Positions 8,026 to 15,497 of a DNA stretch of 59,540 bases are shown here, one piece after another; position 1 is the first letter of the stretch; each line of letters begins with the position of its first letter. The position numbers were made by a program, and so were the translations under genes. The DNA comes from CAYVUI01 sp964454745 (lineage in GTDB: Bacteria; Planctomycetota; Phycisphaerae; Sedimentisphaerales; Anaerohalosphaeraceae). The notes below the pieces were generated by a model. It worked only from the letters and a program-made list of their open reading frames with translations. It was not told where the DNA came from and made no database searches. The stretch covers positions 1 through 59,540 of the forward strand of contig CAYVUI010000007.1 in the NCBI GenBank assembly GCA_964454745.1, in the 5' to 3' direction.

Positions 8026-8730
8026 TTACGAAACTGCCTCCATCGACTCAAGAATCAGCTCTTCCAAATCTTTGGCCCCGTTTTCCACGGCGAGCTGGTT
8101 CATAAAATACTCCGCTGCGGCAAAACGCCGCTGGGCCAGTTCCCGAACCGACGCAAAACGAAAACTCTCCTTGAGCCGTGCCTGCCAGTAGCGGTAATCG
8201 ATCTTCCGCTTCCAGCTTACCAGGGCATCGCTGGCCCCTTTGCCGTGGATGACATACCGGCGAAATTCATTGAAAATCCCGATCGCCCCCATATCGTCCA
8301 GGTTCCTAGCGTCCGCAAGAATCATCGCCTCAGGCATCCTCGTAAATCGGTTGTGCGATTCAAGGATAATTTTATTGATCTTATCAATCCGCAGACCCTG
8401 GATCGACCCGGCCAGGCGGTCGGTCACGATCTGCGTGCTGAAATCCTGAAGCTCGCTGTAGCTAAGGTCCGCCAGGGCCACCCGTGCGGGCGTATCTTCG
8501 GCATCGGCATACCGGGCGAAACCCGCGTCCGCGAAATAGGTCGCCGCAAGCAAACAGCTTCGGTCAATGGCCGCTTCAAGTTTGACCACCTCGGGCAATC
8601 GGCAGATATGCTCGACATTGCGCAAAATCCGCTGGGCACGGTCCCATAAATAATTGTCCGTCGTGCCCGTAAGCGTGGATACCTCCAGCGACTTCTGGGC
8701 CATTTCTCTGATCACATCCAGTTCTGACAT
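8026..8730 (-). CDS. HD-superfamily-like protein with degenerate active site
   Basis: The 234-residue protein resembles HD-domain phosphohydrolases in layout: a helical N-terminus ending HICRLPEVVKLE, the core helix LLAATYFADAGF, then ADARNLDDMGAIGI and a FNEF/RRY segment. That last block matches the conserved DADRLDxxGAIGIxR region of the family. However, the signature HD pair in the core helix (LLHDIG in active members) reads FADAG, so the metal-binding His is missing. It may be a non-catalytic or altered member. The family call is from motif order by eye. It lies directly upstream of coaD. Confidence 0.55.
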   Translation of the reverse strand: MSELDVIREMAQKSLEVSTLTGTTDNYLWDRAQRILRNVEHICRLPEVVKLEAAIDRSCLLAATYFADAGFARYADAEDTPARVALADLSYSELQDFSTQIVTDRLAGSIQGLRIDKINKIILESHNRFTRMPEAMILADARNLDDMGAIGIFNEFRRYVIHGKGASDALVSWKRKIDYRYWQARLKESFRFASVRELAQRRFAAAEYFMNQLAVENGAKDLEELILESMEAVS

Positions 8731-9079
8731 AACTCCCGCTCCTTGTCAAAAAACCCGGACAGCCCGCAAAACCACACGAATACTCGAGCCGTCTTATCTT
8801 TTATCACAAACATTTTGAATCCCGTCAAGCAAAAATCTCAGCGCAAAAGAGCGCAGAAACTTTGCCTTAATTCCTTTAATCGTCAAAATTATGGGACGAA
8901 CTGATATTTTTTTCAAAATTTGCCCCTTCAGGTGTGAAAATCACTTTGTAGACAAAAAAAATCTGATAAACTTTTCAATAGAACACCGTTTACGGGCCGA
9001 TAGTAGAAATATCGTAAACCCATAAAGGCAGAGAACTTGGACGCTGCCTCAATCACGTTGGAAAGGATACACGTTCGCT
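8731..9079 (+). other. intergenic region with a structured leader
   Basis: No gene is visible in these 349 bases. The end nearest the 9080 gene has two successive inverted repeats, GTTTACG...CGTAAAC (8988-9019) and AGGCAG...CTGCCT (9026-9049), which could fold in the leader RNA of that gene. A GGAAAGGAT sequence at about 9060 may serve as its ribosome binding site. No clear promoter hexamers were found. Confidence 0.4.
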
Positions 9080-9625
9080 ATGAAGGATCATTCCAGGACA
9101 TTGAAAATTTTGGTCAGTCTCGTCGCCAGCATGACGGTCGGCGGTGGTGTTCTTATGCTTCTCGACCGCCAGGGCCCGTCACAGGGGGCATTTAGCCTCG
9201 CAAGTTATACCCGGCTCGATTCCGTGGAAAACGCACTGGCACACAACGGACAGACCTATGCCTGGGACCGAATCGAAGTCTTCTACAGCCAAACCCCCGC
9301 GGGAACCCTTGACACTTATGCACAATGGAAGCAGCTTAGCTCTACTGATGAGCTCAATTTCCATTTCATGATCTATAACGGCCTGGAAAGCACCGACGGC
9401 CTGATCGTCAGCACGAACCGATGGCTCAAGCAGCGGCCCTGCCTGCCCAACAAAGAATGGTACGGCACTTCGCAGACGATCCGGATCTGCGTGATTGGCG
9501 ACGGGGTCAAGAACCTCGCGACCGACAGCCAGATCCGACGGACATGGAACCTGATCGATAAACTCAAACGCCGGATGAATATTACATCGGATAACATCGT
9601 CTTTCCGGCGAACTGGCAGCTTTAA
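9080..9625 (+). CDS. membrane-anchored, degenerate N-acetylmuramoyl-alanine amidase (Amidase_2) like protein
   Basis: One N-terminal membrane segment (about residues 9-28) precedes a domain with the order of a PGRP/Amidase_2 fold: a strand IEVFYSQTPAGT where active enzymes have IxxHHSxxxxx, an NFHFMIYNG strand (YHFxIxxxG in the family), IRICVIGDG (IGICLVGDF in the family) and a helix rich in basic residues. All three expected zinc ligands seem lost: the first His is Phe/Tyr, the HTxG site is replaced, and the final GHR site reads FPANWQ. This suggests a non-catalytic peptidoglycan-binding protein. The assignment is by eye. Confidence 0.5.
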   Translation: MKDHSRTLKILVSLVASMTVGGGVLMLLDRQGPSQGAFSLASYTRLDSVENALAHNGQTYAWDRIEVFYSQTPAGTLDTYAQWKQLSSTDELNFHFMIYNGLESTDGLIVSTNRWLKQRPCLPNKEWYGTSQTIRICVIGDGVKNLATDSQIRRTWNLIDKLKRRMNITSDNIVFPANWQL

Positions 9626-9654
9626 TCCAACAAGCTCGAACACAAAACAGGCAT

Positions 9655-9692
9655 TAAAAAAGGCCGACTCCAAAAGAGCCGGCCTTTCTTTT
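9655..9692. terminator. bidirectional terminator between the amidase-like gene and pckG
   Basis: AAAGGCCGaCTC, an AAAA-containing loop, GAGcCGGCCTTT form a long stem with A's on the left and T's on the right. It serves the two convergent genes. Confidence 0.85.
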
Positions 9693-9719
9693 GCGCTTAC
9701 TTTGTGATATGCGGTGCAC

Positions 9720-11603
9720 TTACTCCGCATCGAGTTCAAACGGGGATACCATTTCGCCCTTCTTAGCCTTAAGAGCATCGAGCCGGCCGCGAACTTCATC
9801 AAAAGTATCGAATACAAGCTTCGGCGTATCTTCGATCCCGCGGTACACCTGCTCGATCCGGTCAAATTTCTCAAACAGCTTGGGAATACGGATCGTGAAC
9901 TGCTGTTCGTACTGCTCTTTGGTGTACTCATTTTCACCCGCGTCCATGTAATTCTTAAAGAGTTTGGCCACGTCTTCATACAGCGGGATCAGGCCCGTTG
10001 GGGTCACCAGTGCCTTGGCGTCATTGTGTGCACGAAGCTCCGCCCAAAGCAGCCACACCTTCTTATCGAGCATGCCGTTTAGGTACTTGCCGTTTTCGTC
10101 ACGCAGGAAGTAGTTCACAGAGAAGATCAGCGGCTCATTCGCAATACCCTTGACGAAATCAAGGTTATTCTGGATATACTGGCCCAGCGGGATCGAGACA
10201 AAATCCATGTTCGCCATCATATTGAACTTGCGGACACCTTCCTGGCCAATCGTCGCCGCAGTGGTTTCCGACTCAATTGCCGCACCCTTGGTAATGATAC
10301 CTTCTGTCCAGTTAAACGCCTGCTCGACCGGAACCAGTGTATCGCTGTCACGGCCGCCGTAAATGATGCCGCCAAGAGGGACACCCTTTGGATCATCTGC
10401 AAGTTTATCCTTGTTCTCAAGAGCCGAGATACGGATCGTATAACGTGCATTTTTATGTGAAGGGGTAACCTCCTTGCCGTCCGGGCCCTTCATACCTTCG
10501 GTATAGGCACCGGCATAATTGGTACCGTCCCTGGGGATATCCTGGCCCATGCCCATCCAGTAAGGCTTGTTGTCATTGATAAGGACATTTCCAAAAATGA
10601 CCTCACCTGGATTCGTCAGTGCCTTGTAGATTACCGGGTCGTCGTGCGGATTCACGTCACGGATAATACCGAAAATACCGCATTCCACGTTTGCTGCACG
10701 GAATTCGCCGTCAATTTTACGGAAATAGGCGATATCGTCACCGATAATCGTCTGGCCCGGCAGCATCGCGGTAGAGGTCTTGCCGCATGCCGAGGGGAAC
10801 GCACCGGCAAAGTAGGTAATACGATTGTTCGGGCCGTTTGCACCCATGATGAACATGTGCTCGGCGAGCCAGCCTTCCTTCGCGGCCTTGTTGATCGCAA
10901 GACGCAGGGCCAGCTTCTTCAATCCAACGGTGTTGCCCGCGTACTGGGTATTGGTCGAATACACGGCATTGTCCATTAAGTCCATGTAAATACGGCGTTT
11001 ATCAACATTCTTGCTTACGCCGCCTTCCAGCTCGCCCGCGGTATGGAGGAACTTGAAGAATTCACCGCCCGAGTCGACCTTTTTGAACTGCTCATAGCCC
11101 GCACGGTACAGAATAGACTCACTGTGCGCCACATACGCCGAATCGGTCACCTGAACACAGGAAATCGCGAATTCAGAATCCGCCGGGCACAGACACCAGA
11201 AACAAACCAGCATCTGCTTGCCTTTGTATGAATCCTTAAAAATGCCGTTGAGTTCGTCAAGGGCTTCGTCGCGGTCGGTGGATTTTAGACGCTCGCCCAG
11301 CGACACCCCCTTGGGAAGCAGGTATTTTGTTCTTGCCGGGTCACGTGCCTGGTCGTTGTAACCGTCGAAGTGATAGGTGTGCCCTTCCATTTCCAGTTTG
11401 TGCTCTTCACCAAGTTCCGTAGCCTGAGAGCGGATATATGCCAGATCTTCAGCAGAGTCTGTACACACGAAAACAGAGTCCGGGCTGGTCAGCTCGATCG
11501 CCTTGGCAACAAATTCGTGCATAGCGGGCGTGTTGAGGGCCGTGAGCTTATCAAAAGCTTCGGTCGATAATTTTTCTTTTAAGAACGCCTGTACATTCTC
11601 CAC
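9720..11603 (-). CDS. pckG: phosphoenolpyruvate carboxykinase (GTP)
   Basis: The enzyme interconverts oxaloacetate plus GTP with PEP plus CO2 and GDP. It is used for gluconeogenesis or, in some anaerobes, as a carboxylating step. At 627 residues it has full family length. The GTP-class signature FPSACGKTS (P-loop) is near residue 280, with GDDIAYF behind it and a downstream FNWTEGIITKGAA segment. AAAAGGAG precedes the ATG at 11603, and a strong sigma-70 promoter lies at 11654-11682. It is monocistronic, with its own terminator. Confidence 0.97.
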   Translation of the reverse strand: MENVQAFLKEKLSTEAFDKLTALNTPAMHEFVAKAIELTSPDSVFVCTDSAEDLAYIRSQATELGEEHKLEMEGHTYHFDGYNDQARDPARTKYLLPKGVSLGERLKSTDRDEALDELNGIFKDSYKGKQMLVCFWCLCPADSEFAISCVQVTDSAYVAHSESILYRAGYEQFKKVDSGGEFFKFLHTAGELEGGVSKNVDKRRIYMDLMDNAVYSTNTQYAGNTVGLKKLALRLAINKAAKEGWLAEHMFIMGANGPNNRITYFAGAFPSACGKTSTAMLPGQTIIGDDIAYFRKIDGEFRAANVECGIFGIIRDVNPHDDPVIYKALTNPGEVIFGNVLINDNKPYWMGMGQDIPRDGTNYAGAYTEGMKGPDGKEVTPSHKNARYTIRISALENKDKLADDPKGVPLGGIIYGGRDSDTLVPVEQAFNWTEGIITKGAAIESETTAATIGQEGVRKFNMMANMDFVSIPLGQYIQNNLDFVKGIANEPLIFSVNYFLRDENGKYLNGMLDKKVWLLWAELRAHNDAKALVTPTGLIPLYEDVAKLFKNYMDAGENEYTKEQYEQQFTIRIPKLFEKFDRIEQVYRGIEDTPKLVFDTFDEVRGRLDALKAKKGEMVSPFELDAE

Positions 11604-11653
11604 TTTTAATCTCCTTTTTAACTTGAATTAAGTAATCTCGAAAAATCGGACAG

Positions 11654-11682
11654 ATTGTAGGTTGCCATCCTGAGAGAGTCAA
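11654..11682 (-). promoter_or_regulatory. sigma-70 type promoter of pckG
   Basis: TTGACT (11682-11677) and TACAAT (11659-11654) on the minus strand are 17 bp apart, about 50 nt upstream of the start codon. Confidence 0.75.
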
Positions 11683-11731
11683 AGGTTTTTTCCTACCGTT
11701 TTGATAAAATTAAGGTGCTTGAAGGGGATTT

Positions 11732-11753
11732 TTGACAAAAATGGCCTTGTCAA
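11732..11753. promoter_or_regulatory. inverted repeat TTGACA-N10-TGTCAA upstream of pckG
   Basis: TTGACA (11732-11737) and TGTCAA (11748-11753) form a perfect 6-bp inverted repeat. The half-sites resemble the palindrome in front of hcp, but the spacer is wider. It lies between the 3' end of the Crp/Fnr gene and the pckG promoter. Confidence 0.35.
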
Positions 11754-11780
11754 TGCGGGCTGAATTTACCCCGTCAGGGG

Positions 11781-12482
11781 CTAAATTTTCTCGCCGCACG
11801 CTGCTAAAATGAGGTTTTCAGTATTGAGAATCGATATTTCCTTGTTGTTCACTCGGATATATCCTTTATTTTGCATTTTATTCATCGTTCGGCTCAAAGT
11901 CGCGGGGATTGTGCCCAATCTCGCGGAAAGAGCTGCCTTGGAAATATCCAGAGTAAATGTGTCGCCTTTAGCCCGCACCGAGCAATCCAGCAGATATTTC
12001 GCCAACCGGGCTGACACTTCTTTAAGCGACAAATCATCGATCAGCTCGACAAATCCGCGAAGCCGAAGCGACATTTCCGCCAGCATCTCGATCAGCACAC
12101 CCGGATTGCTCTCCGCAAAATCAAGGAACGCGTCGCCGGGAATGTACAGCGTCTCGATCCGGCCCTGGGCTTTCGCACTGGCCGGGTAATTTCGCCCCTG
12201 GAAAACGGGCACTTCACCAAGGAACTCCCCGTCACTTAGGACATGCAGAATCTGGGTTTTGCCCTCCGGGCCTGTGCGATAGACGGAAACTTTGCCCTTT
12301 AAGATCACAAAAAAGCCCGCTGCCGGGTCGCCCTGGGCAAATAATCCATCATTTTTCTCATACTGGCGGTGCATCACAGAACGGGCAAGACTCTTGCTCT
12401 CCGCACTCGAAAGCGAGGAAAACAGGCCCTGTGCCCCTAAAAGCTCAGCTCGTTTTTCTAATGGTGTCTTCAATGTTTTCAT
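11781..12482 (-). CDS. Crp/Fnr family transcription regulator, likely regulator of the hcp operon
   Basis: The 233-residue protein has a cyclic-nucleotide-binding-like beta barrel (KNDGLFAQGDPAAGFFVILKGKVSVYR, near residues 40-70), a long dimerisation helix and a C-terminal winged HTH (ISKAALSARLGTIPATLSRTMNKM). It has no N-terminal Cys cluster as in E. coli FNR, so an iron-sulphur sensor is unlikely; haem or redox ligands are possible, as in HcpR/DNR. The ATG at 12482 is preferred since a longer frame would run into the palindrome at 12507-12520. It is divergent from the ferredoxin-cupin-hcp operon. A TTTAgCCCC/GGGGTAAA hairpin overlaps its stop. Confidence 0.85.
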   Translation of the reverse strand: MKTLKTPLEKRAELLGAQGLFSSLSSAESKSLARSVMHRQYEKNDGLFAQGDPAAGFFVILKGKVSVYRTGPEGKTQILHVLSDGEFLGEVPVFQGRNYPASAKAQGRIETLYIPGDAFLDFAESNPGVLIEMLAEMSLRLRGFVELIDDLSLKEVSARLAKYLLDCSVRAKGDTFTLDISKAALSARLGTIPATLSRTMNKMQNKGYIRVNNKEISILNTENLILAACGEKI

Positions 12483-12506
12483 ATTTTTTCCAAAAAACAG
12501 GGGAAA

Positions 12507-12520
12507 TTGACTTAGGTCAA
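12507..12520. promoter_or_regulatory. FNR/HcpR-like operator TTGAC-N4-GTCAA
   Basis: TTGACTTAGGTCAA is a perfect palindrome of 5-bp arms with a 4-bp spacer, the geometry of Crp/Fnr-family sites. It lies between the regulator gene and the hcp operon. A TAAATT at 12543-12548 would be a -10 box with the operator centred near -41.5, as in class II activation. Confidence 0.65.
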
Positions 12521-12584
12521 GGTATTTCCTACCCATTCACCGTAAATTATCTATGAAAGCTGAAATAAATCGAAAGGAAAAAAG

Positions 12585-13307
12585 ATGGCAACCAAGAATA
12601 TTATCAAAATAGATCGAGACAAATGCATCGGCTGCGGCAAATGCGTCAATGCCTGTCACACCAGCGCGATTGATATGGTAGACGGCAAGGCCATGCTCGT
12701 TCGCGAGCCCCAGTGCGACGGGCTGGGGGCCTGCATAGGACATTGCCCGGTCGGGGCACTGACCATCGAGCAAAAACAGGTGGACGAGCCGGGCCAGCCG
12801 GCCGCCGATCCAAAACCGTTCGTTTGCCCGGGATCCATGGCCAAAAAGATCGGTAAAAACACCCAAAATGTCGCAAATAATAACGCTGACGTAGATTCCG
12901 CCTTGACAAACTGGCCGATACAGCTCAAGCTCGTAAATCCAGAGGCGCCGTTTTTTCAAAACGCCGATCTGCTGATCGCCGCGGATTGTACCGCCTTTGC
13001 TCTTGGGGGCTTTCATAAAGACCTGCTCGCCAACCGACAATTGATCATCGCGTGCCCGAAACTCGACGAATGGGAGATGTATATTGAAAAACTCAAGACC
13101 CTCTTTGCCAGCCGCCGCCCGGCTTCGGTCACCATCGCACGCATGCAGGTGCCCTGCTGCAAGGGACTGCTGCAGATCGTGTATGAGGCCATGGCCCAGG
13201 CAGAGGTGAAAATCCCGCTGACCGAAACAATCATCAGCCTCGAGGGCGAGATCATCGATGAACACATCGTAGACGACAGCCTGCTGCTGGCAAGGCCGGG
13301 GGTATAA
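12585..13307 (+). CDS. two-cluster 4Fe-4S ferredoxin-like protein of the hcp operon
   Basis: The 240-residue protein begins with a bacterial ferredoxin module. The first cluster ligands are C14, C17, C20, C24; the second has C44, C50, C54 followed by Pro, with wider than usual spacing between C44 and C50. The remaining 170 residues form a conserved domain with ADCTAFALGGFHKDLL, IIACPKLDE and VPCCKGL, found beside hcp genes in anaerobes; its extra cysteines may bind another centre. A likely role is electron delivery to the hybrid-cluster protein. AAAGGAAAA precedes the ATG. It is the first gene of the operon. Confidence 0.85.
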   Translation: MATKNIIKIDRDKCIGCGKCVNACHTSAIDMVDGKAMLVREPQCDGLGACIGHCPVGALTIEQKQVDEPGQPAADPKPFVCPGSMAKKIGKNTQNVANNNADVDSALTNWPIQLKLVNPEAPFFQNADLLIAADCTAFALGGFHKDLLANRQLIIACPKLDEWEMYIEKLKTLFASRRPASVTIARMQVPCCKGLLQIVYEAMAQAEVKIPLTETIISLEGEIIDEHIVDDSLLLARPGV

Positions 13308-13342
13308 CGCAGCACAGAACAGACAACGAAAGGATTGAAATC

Positions 13343-13678
13343 ATGACAGAAGACACAAACAAACTCATCGCTCAGGTTCACCCGCTTGCAGACCTCGTGC
13401 AGTACGCTGACGGCGCGGTTGTCAGCCGAACCCTGATTAAAAAGGATGTCGGCACGGTAACCCTGTTCGCCTTTGACGCCGGCGAAGCTTTGAGCACCCA
13501 CCAGGCGCCCTACGACGCGATGATCACCATCCTCGACGGCGTCGCGAAAGTAACCATCGAACAGGACGATTATGAACTGACCAACGGGCAGATGATTATC
13601 ATGCCCGCCAACAAGCCGCACTCGGTGACCGCGGTGGAAAAAATGAAAATGATGCTTGTCATGATTAAACAGGCATAA
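13343..13678 (+). CDS. small cupin-domain protein
   Basis: This single-domain cupin has 111 residues. The first cupin motif is partly kept (GEALSTHQAPYDAMITILDG, with one His and the downstream Gly) and the second reads NGQMIIMPANKPHSV. Both usual metal-binding His positions are partly present (H in STHQ and in KPHSV). It lies between the ferredoxin-like gene and hcp, 35 nt after the first and 39 nt before the second, so it is probably cotranscribed. Its substrate is unknown. Confidence 0.82.
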   Translation: MTEDTNKLIAQVHPLADLVQYADGAVVSRTLIKKDVGTVTLFAFDAGEALSTHQAPYDAMITILDGVAKVTIEQDDYELTNGQMIIMPANKPHSVTAVEKMKMMLVMIKQA

Positions 13679-13717
13679 AAGAAAAGGAAAATCAATTTTT
13701 TTAAAGGAGATTTAGAA

Positions 13718-15370
13718 ATGGACATGTTTTGCTTCCAATGTGAACAGACTGCAAAGGGAACCGGATGCACAAGGCACGGTGTCTGCGGAAAAGACCCGGA
13801 AACCGCACGGCTTCAGGACGTGCTCGTTAATGCCTGTAAAGGCATCTCGATGTATGTTCACCGGGCACGTGAGCTGGGCAAAAAGGATCATGAACTCGAT
13901 CTTTTCATTATCCAGGCCTTGTTTACAACCGTTACAAATGTAAACTTTGACGCCGACACCATCGTCCAGATGATCCACAAGGGCGATACCATGATTGAAA
14001 AGGCAAAAGCCCTTTATGAATCCGCGTGTAAAGAAAAAGGGCAAAACCCCGAGGCCCTGGCCGGCCCGGCCCAGTGGAAAGCCGCTGCAACCCGGGCAGA
14101 CCTGGTCGCACAGGGAATGGAAATCGGGATCGAAAAACGTCTCGACAATCTCGGTTCGGATGTCGCGGGCCTGCAGGAACTGATCACATACGGTCTCAAA
14201 GGGATGGCCGCCTATGCCGACCATGCACAGATATTGGGCCAGGAAGACGACGAAGTATACGCCTTTTTCCACAAGGCCCTGGATTTCCTCTGCTCGGACG
14301 GGGCGAAAGACGTCAACCAGCTTGTCGGCATGACGTTGGAAACCGGTAAGGTTAACCTCCGCGTCATGGAACTGCTCGACGCGGCCAATACCGGCACCTA
14401 CGGCCACCCGGAACCGACTGCCGTGCGTGTAACACCCGTCGCGGGCAAGGCGATCCTCGTTTCCGGCCACGATCTGCGAGACCTCGAAGAACTGCTCAAG
14501 CAGACCGAGGGCAAGGGCATCAACGTTTATACCCACGGCGAGATGCTGCCGTGCCTGGCGTATCCGGGCCTCAAGAAGTACAAACACCTCGTGGGCAACT
14601 ACGGCGGAGCCTGGCAGGACCAGCAGAACGAATTCGATGAATTCCCCGGCGCGATCCTGATGACCACAAACTGTATCCAGAAACCGCGGGACTCCTATAA
14701 GGACCGTATTTTCACATGCGGCCTGGTCCAGTGGCCCGGCGTTGCGCACATCGCGGACCGCAACTTTGCACCCGTGATCGAATCCGCCCTTGCGCAGGAC
14801 GGCTTTGCAAAAGACGAACCGGAAAAGACGATCATGGTCGGCTTCGGCCGCAATGCCGTGATGGGCGTCGCGGATAAAGTGATCGAAGCGGTCAAGGCCG
14901 GACAGATCAAGCGGTTCTTCCTGGTCGGCGGCTGTGACGGGGCCAAACCCGGACGCAACTACTACACCGAGTTTGCCCAGAGCGTACCTGAAGACTGCGT
15001 GATCCTGACGCTGGCCTGCGGGAAGTACCGGTTTAACAAACTCGAATTTGGCGACATCGGGGGCATCCCGCGACTGCTGGATATCGGGCAGTGCAACGAT
15101 GCGTATTCCGCGATTCAGATCGCGGTCGCTCTCGCCGAGGCGTTTGACTGCTCTGTAAATGACCTTCCGCTGTCGTTTGTATTAAGCTGGTACGAGCAGA
15201 AGGCAGTATGTATCCTGCTGACCCTGCTGTATCTCGGTATCCAGGATATGAAGCTTGGACCTACGCTTCCGGCCTTTGTCGGACCGGAGGTACTTAAGGT
15301 CCTGGTCGAGAAGTTCAACATTGCCCCGGTCACCGAGGCCAAAAAAGACCTCGCCGAAATGATGGCGTAA
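13718..15370 (+). CDS. hcp: hybrid-cluster protein (hydroxylamine reductase / NO reductase)
   Basis: Hcp carries a [4Fe-4S] centre and the hybrid 4Fe-2O-2S cluster; it reduces hydroxylamine in vitro and nitric oxide in vivo in E. coli. The 550-residue protein starts with the N-terminal cluster motif C5-x2-C8-x8-C17-x5-C23. The hybrid-cluster ligands lie downstream, with recognisable blocks GHDLRDLEELL, TTNCIQKP, CDGAKPGRNYY and LACGKYRFN. An AAGGAG-type site precedes the ATG. It is the last gene of the operon, followed by a terminator. The upstream Crp/Fnr gene and palindrome suggest induction by nitrosative stress or low redox. Confidence 0.97.
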   Translation: MDMFCFQCEQTAKGTGCTRHGVCGKDPETARLQDVLVNACKGISMYVHRARELGKKDHELDLFIIQALFTTVTNVNFDADTIVQMIHKGDTMIEKAKALYESACKEKGQNPEALAGPAQWKAAATRADLVAQGMEIGIEKRLDNLGSDVAGLQELITYGLKGMAAYADHAQILGQEDDEVYAFFHKALDFLCSDGAKDVNQLVGMTLETGKVNLRVMELLDAANTGTYGHPEPTAVRVTPVAGKAILVSGHDLRDLEELLKQTEGKGINVYTHGEMLPCLAYPGLKKYKHLVGNYGGAWQDQQNEFDEFPGAILMTTNCIQKPRDSYKDRIFTCGLVQWPGVAHIADRNFAPVIESALAQDGFAKDEPEKTIMVGFGRNAVMGVADKVIEAVKAGQIKRFFLVGGCDGAKPGRNYYTEFAQSVPEDCVILTLACGKYRFNKLEFGDIGGIPRLLDIGQCNDAYSAIQIAVALAEAFDCSVNDLPLSFVLSWYEQKAVCILLTLLYLGIQDMKLGPTLPAFVGPEVLKVLVEKFNIAPVTEAKKDLAEMMA

Positions 15371-15422
15371 CCAATACCCACCATCAACTCGGGAATTTGG
15401 CATTCCAAGTTTCCGGGCACAG

Positions 15423-15461
15423 AAAAGGCCCCAGCCGGTTTCCCGGTCGGGGCCTTTTTTA
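15423..15461. terminator. bidirectional terminator between hcp and the chemoreceptor gene
   Basis: AAAAGGCCCC...GGGGCCTTTTTT with an inner CCGG/CCGG pairing forms a strong hairpin flanked by A and T runs. It suits both convergent genes. Confidence 0.88.
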
Positions 15462-15497
15462 TTCACAATCTATTCGCAACTTGACTGCGCGTCGGGA

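Noticed and set aside
13712..14749. 345-residue minus-strand frame over hcp
   Set aside because: Antisense to a conserved gene with no motifs; a shadow frame of GC-rich codons.
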